Shown one piece after another: positions 1-6,550 of a stretch of DNA of 22,453 nt (position 1 is the first letter of the stretch; each line of letters starts with the position of its first letter). The DNA is taken from the NCBI GenBank assembly GCA_964351885.1, contig CAYGPP010000052.1, forward strand, positions 1-22,453, read 5' to 3'. The notes beneath the pieces are model-generated. The model was given only the letters and a program-made list of their open reading frames with translations, was not told the DNA's origin and searched no databases. This stretch comes from Marinoscillum sp964351885 (GTDB lineage: Bacteria; Bacteroidota; Bacteroidia; Cytophagales; Cyclobacteriaceae). The translations under genes were made by a program, and so were the position numbers.

Positions 1-49
1 TTACAGATGCGACTAGCAACAAAAACACAGATTGGATTCTTTGAATCAT
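1..49 (-). CDS. DUF4293 family membrane protein, N-terminal fragment
   Basis: Read on the minus strand from an ATG at 49-47, the frame stays open to the window edge and encodes MIQRIQSVFLLLVASV. This start (MIQRIQ followed by a hydrophobic helix) is typical of the DUF4293 proteins of Bacteroidota, small integral membrane proteins of unknown function. Only the first 16 codons are present, so the assignment rests on a short but distinctive N-terminus. The gene runs divergently from truA across about 300 noncoding bases. No Shine-Dalgarno site precedes it, as is usual in this phylum. Confidence 0.7.
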   Translation of the reverse strand, partial: MIQRIQSVFLLLVASV

Positions 50-170
50 GACTTTGAAATTTGTGCAAAAGTGCCAATCCCTCTTCACAAACCAATGGAT
101 CGACTGGAATTCTTTAAGCCCAATATGTCTTAGAGAAATGATAACCCTATTTGTTCCAGTTTCTTCTTTA

Positions 171-195
171 AAAACAGGCTCTCATAAAACAGGCT
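171..195. repeat. Short tandem direct repeat AAAACAGGCT
   Basis: The 10-base word AAAACAGGCT occurs at 171-180 and again at 186-195, separated by CTCAT, a period of 15 bases. It lies in the divergent region and could be a regulator half-site pair, but two copies of a 10-mer can also arise by chance or slippage. Confidence 0.35.
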
Positions 196-274
196 GAATC
201 CCCGACAATTTTTGTGTAACAAGTCACCGCAAAGTGAAAACTTCCATACTCTTCACAAAGTGGTTGACTGTTGA

Positions 275-315
275 TAAACATGGGGATTCGTCAGCCTTCG
301 GCGAATTTATGTTTA
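275..315. other. Interrupted hairpin upstream of truA
   Basis: TAAACAT (275-281) pairs with ATGTTTA (309-315), and inside it ATTCG (286-290) pairs with CGAAT (302-306), separated by an internal loop GGGG/TT. The apical part can alternatively form GCC-TTC-GGC (294-302). No T-run follows on either strand, so it is not an obvious terminator. It ends 26 bases before the truA promoter box and could be an operator or a cruciform. Confidence 0.4.
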
Positions 316-340
316 CAAATTCGGGTAACAGCTAAAAGTT

Positions 341-348
341 TACTTTTG
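341..348 (+). promoter_or_regulatory. Bacteroidota -7 promoter box of truA
   Basis: TACTTTTG matches the TAnnTTTG -7 consensus of the main sigma factor of Bacteroidota exactly. It ends only 5 bases before the truA ATG, so a transcript starting the usual few bases downstream would have almost no leader. No clear TTG -33 element lies 17-23 bases upstream. Confidence 0.5.
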
Positions 349-353
349 CGCTG

Positions 354-1106
354 ATGCGCTACTTCATGGATCTATCATACAAAGGCACCGCCTACCACGG
401 CTGGCAAATCCAACGCAATGCCAAGACCGTGCAGGAGGAAATCAACAATGCGCTTTCGTTGGTATTCCAGAAGAAAATTGAATGTATGGGGAGTGGTAGA
501 ACCGACACAGGCGTTCATGCCAAACAGCAGATTGCCCATATAGATTTGGAGGACTTGAAGTTTCCATTGGATCAGCTTCCTCATAAGCTCAATAGCATTC
601 TACCAAAAGATATTAGCATCAATAATGTTAGACAAGTCAAACCGGAGGCACATGCTCGTTTTGACGCGAGCCTAAGGACTTATCAGTATTTTTTGCATAC
701 TGTAAAAAATCCCTTCGTCACTGGGCAATCCTATTTATATGCAAAACCCGTTGATCTTAATGCCATTGCGGAAGCGATCGTAATAATCAAGAATTGGAAA
801 AACTTTCAGGCCTTCAGTAAAGTTCATACGGAGGTCAACAACTTCAATTGTGAAATATTTGATATTTGGTGGCGAGAAACCAACGGTGGTCATACTTTTT
901 GCGTAAGCGCCAATAGGTTTTTGAGAGGTATGGTCAGAGCAATCGTAGGGACATTGTTAGATGTTGGAAGTGGAAAGATCAATAGTCAAGATTTGAAGGG
1001 AATACACGAAAGTGGAGATCGCTCACGAGCGGGTAGGTCAGTACCTGCAGATGGTCTTTTCTTGAGCGAAGTGAAATATCCAGAATCAGTTTATTTAGAG
1101 AATTAA
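354..1106 (+). CDS. truA: tRNA pseudouridine(38-40) synthase TruA
   Basis: This cytoplasmic enzyme converts uridines 38-40 of the tRNA anticodon arm to pseudouridine. At 250 residues it has normal TruA length. The N-terminus MRYFMDLSYKGTAYHGWQ is the family start, and the catalytic aspartate lies in GSGRTDTGVHA (Asp51). Downstream, RFLRGMVRAIVGTLLDVG is the conserved C-terminal core that lines the active site. The ATG at 354 is the right start because the family begins at this MRY motif, and the promoter box lies just upstream. The next gene starts 3 bases after the stop, so truA probably leads an operon with the ABC exporter half and the GyrI-like gene. An in-frame Met at residue 5 is a less likely start. 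Confidence 0.96.
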   Translation: MRYFMDLSYKGTAYHGWQIQRNAKTVQEEINNALSLVFQKKIECMGSGRTDTGVHAKQQIAHIDLEDLKFPLDQLPHKLNSILPKDISINNVRQVKPEAHARFDASLRTYQYFLHTVKNPFVTGQSYLYAKPVDLNAIAEAIVIIKNWKNFQAFSKVHTEVNNFNCEIFDIWWRETNGGHTFCVSANRFLRGMVRAIVGTLLDVGSGKINSQDLKGIHESGDRSRAGRSVPADGLFLSEVKYPESVYLEN

Positions 1107-1109
1107 CCA

Positions 1110-2876
1110 TTGGAGAAAGAAAAAACGAATAGCGGAAATATTGTAGATACTCAGGTCATTAGACGACTATTCGTATTTGCAAGACCATATATGAAGCAGT
1201 TTTATCTGGTTTTGTTTCTCACCATAGCCCTAGCTGTGTTGATTCCGCTGAAACCAAAACTGATCCAAATTACCATTGACGATCATGTTGCATTTGGTGA
1301 CTACCAGGGAATGCTCAATTGGATCATTGTGCTTTTGGTACTGCTTGTCACACAAGCGGTAGTACAGTATTACCACACCTATCTGTCTGGCTGGCTCGGT
1401 CAGTACATTATCAAAGACATTAGGGTCAAACTATTTAAGCATTTACAGAGTCTCAAGTTGAAGTTCTTCGACCAGACTCCTATCGGACGTTTGGTTACTC
1501 GAAACGTCTCAGATATTGAGACGCTTTCGGAAGTGTTTAGTACTGGAATAGCCGGAATTATCGCAGATATTTTACAGCTCTTGGTCATCCTTGGCTTTAT
1601 GTTTTACACAAGTTGGGAGTTGACCTTGGTAAGTTTGGCGCTCCTACCTGTTTTGCTTTTCGCAACATATATCTTCAAAGAAAAAGTCAAAGTCTCCTTC
1701 AACGATGTAAGAACGGCTGTTTCCAATTTGAATTCATTCGTACAAGAGCATATCACAGGAATGAATATCGTGCAGATCTTCAATGCCGAGAAAAGAGAAT
1801 ATGACAAGTTCGAGGAAATCAATAGAGAACATCGAACGGCCAACATCCGAGCAGTCTTCTATTACGCGACTTACTTCCCTGTAGCTGAGATTATTCAGGC
1901 TGCAGGAATTGGACTGATCGTTTGGTATGGCGCTGGAGAGGTGATTCAAGAGCAGTTGACACTTGGAGTGCTTATCGCATTTATTATGTACATCCAAATG
2001 TTCTTTCGTCCGATCAGAATGATAGCTGATCGATTCAATACGCTACAAATGGGAATAGTGGCTACCAATAGGATTTTAGACTTGATGGACAGCAAAGAGC
2101 ACATTCCAGATAGTGGTAATTACAAACCAGATCATATTGAAGGCTCTGTCTCCTTTAAGAATGTTTGGTTTGCCTACAATGAGGAAGACTGGGTACTCAA
2201 AGACATCAACTTCGATGTGAAAAAGGGCTCATCCTTGGCTTTGGTGGGAGCCACTGGAGCGGGTAAATCTTCTGTGATCAATCTGCTGACTAGATTTTAC
2301 GAAATCAACAAAGGCTCCATATCTCTGGATGGACGTGACATCCGAGATTTTGACCTGGGGAATATCAGAAAACATATTGCGGTGGTCTTGCAAGACGTTT
2401 TTCTATTCTCTGACACTATTTACAATAATATCACACTCCGTAACGAGGATATCAGTAGAGAGAAAGTCTTGGAAGCAGCAGAGCTTGTTGGGGCAAAGGA
2501 GTTTATCGAAAAGCTACCAGGTGGATTTGATTACAATGTAATGGAGCGAGGTGCTACACTTTCTGTGGGTCAACGCCAGCTCATTTCATTTGTAAGAGCC
2601 ATGGTTTATGATCCCAAAATAATTGTGCTCGATGAAGCAACCAGTTCGGTAGATACCGAGACTGAGGAGTTGATTCAAAATGCTATCCAAAAGCTCATGA
2701 AAGGTCGTACGTCGATTGTGATCGCACATAGACTGTCAACTATCCAAAACGCTGAGAAAATATTGGTGCTAGACAAAGGAGAAATCGTGGAAGATGGCAC
2801 ACATGAATCATTGCTTGAGTTCGGCGGATTTTATGCCCAACTTCACCAAATGCAATACAAAGAGGTCGTCGTATGA
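1110..2876 (+). CDS. ABC exporter half-transporter, MdlB-like (catalytic subunit)
   Basis: This is a type IV ABC exporter half: six membrane helices (residues about 25-300) followed by an ATPase domain, 588 residues in all. The ATPase motifs are Walker A GATGAGKSS (380-388), Q-loop Gln428, signature LSVGQ (484-488), Walker B IIVLDE with the catalytic Glu509, and H-loop His540. The signature has Val in place of the second-position Gly of LSGGQ, as in E. coli MdlB and other partners of heterodimeric exporters. The likely mate is the MdlA-like gene at 3515-5320. Substrate cannot be read from sequence; multidrug, polyamine or lipid-like compounds are possible, and MsbA-type homodimer function is an alternative. 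The start is a TTG at 1110, 3 bases after truA; the next Met (residue 28) would cut into the first helix. Its stop overlaps the next gene as ATGA. Confidence 0.9.
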   Translation: MEKEKTNSGNIVDTQVIRRLFVFARPYMKQFYLVLFLTIALAVLIPLKPKLIQITIDDHVAFGDYQGMLNWIIVLLVLLVTQAVVQYYHTYLSGWLGQYIIKDIRVKLFKHLQSLKLKFFDQTPIGRLVTRNVSDIETLSEVFSTGIAGIIADILQLLVILGFMFYTSWELTLVSLALLPVLLFATYIFKEKVKVSFNDVRTAVSNLNSFVQEHITGMNIVQIFNAEKREYDKFEEINREHRTANIRAVFYYATYFPVAEIIQAAGIGLIVWYGAGEVIQEQLTLGVLIAFIMYIQMFFRPIRMIADRFNTLQMGIVATNRILDLMDSKEHIPDSGNYKPDHIEGSVSFKNVWFAYNEEDWVLKDINFDVKKGSSLALVGATGAGKSSVINLLTRFYEINKGSISLDGRDIRDFDLGNIRKHIAVVLQDVFLFSDTIYNNITLRNEDISREKVLEAAELVGAKEFIEKLPGGFDYNVMERGATLSVGQRQLISFVRAMVYDPKIIVLDEATSSVDTETEELIQNAIQKLMKGRTSIVIAHRLSTIQNAEKILVLDKGEIVEDGTHESLLEFGGFYAQLHQMQYKEVVV

Positions 2877-3412
2877 CATTGGGACAAAAACAGTTTTTGT
2901 ATGGTGCTTTAATTGCCCTTTTTCTGGGTGTGATTATTTCTTCCGCTTATCATATGCTTGGAGGCTTTGAAGAAATCAAAGTTTACAAACTCAAACCCAT
3001 CACGCGCTCAATAGCTGGTAAAGATTTTTACACGCATTACAGTGATGAGGATCCGAGAGATTTTGGTGTGCTATGTAGACAAATGCTAGATAGTGGAGAG
3101 ATTACTGGCCAACTAGTCGTCGTAAATTATCTTACAGATACCATCCCTAAAGATTTTGTGCACCAATTCATAGGTGTGGCGCTATCAGAAGAAATGTCTG
3201 AGATTCCTCAAAATTTTCAGGTGCAGAAATTCGAGTCTGGAGATAGATATGCAGTTTTTCTAAGCATGCATGTATTGGTTCAGCCTCGACCTCATAAGAT
3301 CGAATCAATGCTTTGGGAAAAAGCTCAAGAAAATCAAGTCGAGCTTCAAGATTACTTTTTTGAAATCCTATATCCCGATAATTCGCGCTCTGTTGAGGGT
3401 TGGGTGAAATAG
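2873..3412 (+). CDS. Membrane-anchored GyrI-like small-molecule-binding protein
   Basis: A 179-residue protein with one N-terminal membrane helix (residues about 7-28) and a soluble domain. The soluble part shows a GyrI / AraC effector-binding-like layout: two repeats each opening with a strand (EIKVYKLKPITRSIAG and NFQVQKFESGDRYAVFLSMHV), with a C-terminal ILYPDNS segment that resembles the family's closing EIYxxD strand. GyrI-like domains bind hydrophobic or cationic drugs in regulators such as BmrR. The family match is by pattern only and moderately sure. It overlaps the MdlB-like gene by 4 bases (ATGA), which suggests translational coupling, and it lies between the two ABC halves. A role as accessory ligand-binding protein or sensor of the exporter is inference. 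Confidence 0.6.
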   Translation: MTLGQKQFLYGALIALFLGVIISSAYHMLGGFEEIKVYKLKPITRSIAGKDFYTHYSDEDPRDFGVLCRQMLDSGEITGQLVVVNYLTDTIPKDFVHQFIGVALSEEMSEIPQNFQVQKFESGDRYAVFLSMHVLVQPRPHKIESMLWEKAQENQVELQDYFFEILYPDNSRSVEGWVK

Positions 3413-3472
3413 ATTTCCGTAAATCAGGCAGTCAGAGCCTATGATACAATGCGGTATTATAGCTGTTACATA

Positions 3473-3504
3473 CGTCAGATTACTTCACTTCGCTTGTAAT
3501 GACG
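3473..3504. repeat. REP-like imperfect palindrome between convergent genes
   Basis: CGTC (3473-3476) pairs with GACG (3501-3504) and ATTAC (3479-3483) with GTAAT (3496-3500), with a two-base bulge (AG) and a purine-poor loop TTCACTTCGCTT. Read on the minus strand it begins CGTCATTACAAGCGAAGTGA, which resembles a widespread class of dispersed intergenic palindromes (CGTCATTGCGAGCGAAG type). It sits in the 102-base gap between two convergent operons, the usual place for such elements, and could act as a bidirectional terminator. No second copy is in this window. Confidence 0.5.
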
Positions 3505-3514
3505 ATGGAAGGAA

Positions 3515-5320
3515 TTAAGACTCTACAGACTCTCCCAAGTCCTCGCTCTCCTTTTGCAGCTGCTTGTCGTGAAGTTCTTTGTAAGCGCAATTTCTAGATA
3601 ATAGCTCGTCATGCGTTCCGCTCTCTAACACTTCTCCATCATCTAGCATGATCACTCTATCCGCCAGTTTGGCAGAGGAAACTCTATGAGAGATAATCAC
3701 TGAAGTCCTGCCCTTCATAATCCGAGCCATGGCATTAAGGATGGAGTTTTCTGTCTTGGTATCCACAGCGGAAAGGGCATCATCCATTATCAATATCTTC
3801 GGCTCACGGGCTATTGCTCTGGCAATAGATACCCGCTGTTTTTGACCACCAGAAAGCGTAATTCCACGCTCCCCAACTCTTGTCTTAAACCCTTTCGGGA
3901 AGCGATCGATATTCTCCAATAGATCAGCATCTTCTGCCGCTCGATTGACAATATCATCTGACATCACATCCGCACCGAATGCAATGTTCTCAGCTATCGT
4001 ATCGCTAAACAAAAACACATCTTGCGGAACGTAACCAATTTGCTTTCTAACTGTATCCACAGAATATTTCTCAATCGAAACATCGTCAATTTTGAGTGAT
4101 CCTCCTGAAATATCGTACATCCTACAGATCAGGTTAGCAATGGTGCTCTTTCCGGATCCCGTGGTTCCGATGATTGCTAGGGACTCCCCTTCTTTTATGT
4201 CAAAAGAAACGTTTTTCAAAGCTTCTATTCCAGAGTCTGGATAAGTAAAGAATACGTTCTCAAACTTGATTTTTCCAGCCAATTCTGTTTCAATTCCCTC
4301 TGTGGAAACTATCTCACTTTTGACTTCCAAAAATTCATTGATTCGTTTCTGGGAAGCCGCCGCTCTTTGAATAATGCTCGTAATCCAACCAAGTGATGCA
4401 ACTGGCCATGTAAGCATATTGACATAAATGATAAACTCTGCGATTACACCAGTACTTATGGATCCACTCAACACTTCAATCGAACCTATATACACCGTCA
4501 GAATGACACTCAAGCCTATCAATCCGGTAATCAAAGGGAAAAAGAGTGCTTGCACATTCGCCAACTTCAATGATTTCTCTTTGTAATCTTCACTCGCTTC
4601 ATCGAAGTGTTTGTCCATATCCGCCTCTCTTACAAAAGCCTTGATCACCCGGATTCCCGAAAAGGCTTCCTGCACATACGTAGACATATTAGACAGGCTC
4701 CGCTGTATTTCTTCAGATCGTTTGTTGACGATATTATTAACAAAATAAATACTAATCGACAGTAGCGGAAGCGGAATCAGTGAATACATAGTCAACCGTG
4801 GATTGATCGAAAACATAAATGGAATCACCATGGCGAATAGCGTGAACAAATTGATTCCATACATAATCGCCGGGCCTACGTACATCCGAACTTTGCTTAC
4901 ATCTTCAGAAATACGAGCCATCAAATCGCCAGTGTTGTTCTTTCTATAAAAACTTAGAGGTAAAGACTGGTAGTGAGCATAGATCTCATTCTTAAGATCA
5001 TATTCGATATGGCGAGACATGACAATAATGGTTTGCCTCATAAAAAACATAAAGACACCTTTCAGCAATGCCGATGACAAGATGAGCACGGCGAGAATAA
5101 AAATACTTGAAGCGAAGAGCTCATACGAGCTCGACTGTAAGTCAAAACCCTCAAATGACTTGAAAATATCAAAGCTATTCTGAAGAAGATCAAAAGAATA
5201 TCTGACTATAACAGCAGGCACAATGCCAAAGAAATTGGAGATGATGATGAATATTGTCCCTAAAATCAATCGCCATTTGTATTTTCGGAAGTATTTGTTG
5301 AGGTGTGCTAGGTCTTTCAC
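3515..5320 (-). CDS. ABC exporter half-transporter, MdlA-like (degenerate subunit)
   Basis: A 601-residue ABC exporter half with six membrane helices (about 17-310) and an ATPase domain: Walker A GTTGSGKST (385-393), Q-loop Gln443, canonical signature LSGGQ (489-493), Walker B ILIMDD and H-loop His545. The catalytic Glu after Walker B is replaced by Asp514 in the segment DDALSAVD, as in E. coli MdlA and other degenerate subunits of heterodimeric exporters. The MdlB-like half at 1110-2876 has the reciprocal pattern, so the two probably form one transporter with one weak and one strong ATP site. Unlike mdlA-mdlB, the genes face each other instead of forming one operon. The ATG at 5320 opens directly into the soluble N-terminal helix normal for the family. 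A face-to-face promoter arrangement with the leucine dehydrogenase gene lies upstream. Confidence 0.9.
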   Translation of the reverse strand: MKDLAHLNKYFRKYKWRLILGTIFIIISNFFGIVPAVIVRYSFDLLQNSFDIFKSFEGFDLQSSSYELFASSIFILAVLILSSALLKGVFMFFMRQTIIVMSRHIEYDLKNEIYAHYQSLPLSFYRKNNTGDLMARISEDVSKVRMYVGPAIMYGINLFTLFAMVIPFMFSINPRLTMYSLIPLPLLSISIYFVNNIVNKRSEEIQRSLSNMSTYVQEAFSGIRVIKAFVREADMDKHFDEASEDYKEKSLKLANVQALFFPLITGLIGLSVILTVYIGSIEVLSGSISTGVIAEFIIYVNMLTWPVASLGWITSIIQRAAASQKRINEFLEVKSEIVSTEGIETELAGKIKFENVFFTYPDSGIEALKNVSFDIKEGESLAIIGTTGSGKSTIANLICRMYDISGGSLKIDDVSIEKYSVDTVRKQIGYVPQDVFLFSDTIAENIAFGADVMSDDIVNRAAEDADLLENIDRFPKGFKTRVGERGITLSGGQKQRVSIARAIAREPKILIMDDALSAVDTKTENSILNAMARIMKGRTSVIISHRVSSAKLADRVIMLDDGEVLESGTHDELLSRNCAYKELHDKQLQKESEDLGESVES

Positions 5321-5368
5321 TACGAATAAAACGGTCTGTTTGTCAAATGGTTATTTACTTAAAAAGAC

Positions 5369-5376
5369 TATTTTTG
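5369..5376 (+). promoter_or_regulatory. Candidate -7 box for the leucine dehydrogenase operon
   Basis: TATTTTTG fits TAnnTTTG. It lies 64 bases upstream of the ATG at 5441. A TTTG at 5339-5342 is 26 bases upstream, slightly beyond the usual 17-23 spacing, so the -33 part is weak. Confidence 0.4.
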
Positions 5377-5417
5377 AGCCCCTTTTGATGGGGGGTAGCC
5401 TCTTGACCCAAAGGCTG

Positions 5418-5425
5418 CAAAAATA
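5418..5425 (-). promoter_or_regulatory. Candidate -7 box for the MdlA-like ABC gene
   Basis: CAAAAATA on the plus strand reads TATTTTTG on the minus strand, the same box as the opposing one at 5369-5376. It lies about 98 bases upstream of the ABC start at 5320. A possible -33 TTTG at 5456-5453 is 27 bases away, longer than usual. Confidence 0.35.
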
Positions 5426-5440
5426 GACAAAACAATAACA

Positions 5441-6541
5441 ATGATCGACACCCAAACGATTGCGAAAAAAACAGGTATTTTTGATGCCATGTCCGCTTTG
5501 GATCATGAGCAACTTGTATTCTGTCATGATGAAGAAATAGGCTTAAAAGCCATAATTGCTGTGCACAATACTGTACTAGGACCTGCCATGGGAGGTACGC
5601 GTATGTGGAATTACCAATCTGAGGAAGAAGCAATCAAAGATGCATTGAGATTATCTAGAGGCATGACCTTCAAAAATGCCATTGCTGGTTTGAATATCGG
5701 CGGTGGCAAGGCTGTTATCATTGGTGATGCTAGAAAGATCAAGAATGAAGCGTTGATGCGACGATTCGGAAAATTCGTGAATAGCCTTGGCGGCAAATAC
5801 TGGACTGCCGAAGATGTAAACATGAATTCACGTGACATGGAGTATGTGCGTATGGAAACTCCATATGTGACAGGTATTCCCGAAAGTATGGGTGGTTCAG
5901 GTGATCCTAGCCCTGTAACTGCGTATGGTGTATATGTTGGCATGAAGGCAGCAGCCAACAAGACTTATGGGACAGACATTCTGAAGGGCAAGAAAATAGT
6001 CGTTCAAGGTGCTGGAAATGTAGGTACTTATTTGATAGAACATCTCGTGAAAGAAGGTGCTGAAGTTTTTGTCTCAGACATTTTTGAGGATAAAATTCAA
6101 GCTGTGACGAATAAGTTTACTTCTGTGAAAGTGGCTGATCCAGATCAACTTTACTCCATGGATATGGACATATACGCACCATGTGCTCTTGGAGCTACCC
6201 TAAACGACAAGACCATTCCTCAGCTGAAATGCGCAATAGTAGCAGGAGCAGCGAATAACCAATTGGACGAGGAGAATAAGCACCCAGAACAATTAAAATC
6301 TAGAGGTATTTTGTATGCTCCAGATTTCCTGATCAATTCTGGTGGCATCACCAATGTCTACTATGAGCAACAAGGCAACTACAACAGAGAACGTGTTTAC
6401 GAACAAACAGAACGCATCTATGAAGTCTGTCAGGAGGTCATAGAATACGCACAAAACAACGATACAACTACCCACAAAGCGGCGCTTCAATTGGCACTGA
6501 ATAGAATAAAAGACGTAGGAAAAGTTAAACTCACTTATTAA
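5441..6541 (+). CDS. Leucine dehydrogenase (Glu/Leu/Phe/Val dehydrogenase family)
   Basis: This cytoplasmic NAD-dependent enzyme reversibly deaminates leucine and other branched-chain amino acids to 2-oxo acids, linking amino acid breakdown to branched fatty acid precursors. The 366-residue length fits leucine dehydrogenase rather than the longer glutamate dehydrogenases. Catalytic-domain motifs are LGPAMGGTRMW (46-56), substrate Lys78 and catalytic Lys90 in NIGGGKAVI, and AEDVN (123-127). The Rossmann domain shows VVQGAGNVG (187-195) followed by the acidic VSDIFE strand end, consistent with NAD preference. The family C-terminus PDFLINSGGI is present. The start is the first ATG of the frame. 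It is 9 bases ahead of nusB and likely heads a transcript running into nusB and ytxH. Valine or phenylalanine specificity is not excluded. Confidence 0.92.
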   Translation: MIDTQTIAKKTGIFDAMSALDHEQLVFCHDEEIGLKAIIAVHNTVLGPAMGGTRMWNYQSEEEAIKDALRLSRGMTFKNAIAGLNIGGGKAVIIGDARKIKNEALMRRFGKFVNSLGGKYWTAEDVNMNSRDMEYVRMETPYVTGIPESMGGSGDPSPVTAYGVYVGMKAAANKTYGTDILKGKKIVVQGAGNVGTYLIEHLVKEGAEVFVSDIFEDKIQAVTNKFTSVKVADPDQLYSMDMDIYAPCALGATLNDKTIPQLKCAIVAGAANNQLDEENKHPEQLKSRGILYAPDFLINSGGITNVYYEQQGNYNRERVYEQTERIYEVCQEVIEYAQNNDTTTHKAALQLALNRIKDVGKVKLTY

Positions 6542-6550
6542 AGTTACAAT

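Larger units (their letters stand above)
50..353. other. Divergent noncoding region between DUF4293 gene and truA
   Basis: No open frame in this stretch looks coding. It holds a direct repeat (AAAACAGGCT at 171-180 and 186-195), an interrupted hairpin at 275-315 and a TAnnTTTG promoter box at 341-348 for truA. I found no convincing promoter for the minus-strand DUF4293 gene. Confidence 0.6.

Noticed and set aside
262..280. DnaA-box-like TTGATAAAC near the truA promoter, as a replication origin sign
   Set aside because: It is a single poor match to TTATCCACA with no cluster, and no dnaA or dnaN gene is nearby.
5611..5961. 116-codon minus-strand frame inside the leucine dehydrogenase gene
   Set aside because: It is antisense to a strongly conserved enzyme and its protein has low-complexity, shadow-like composition.
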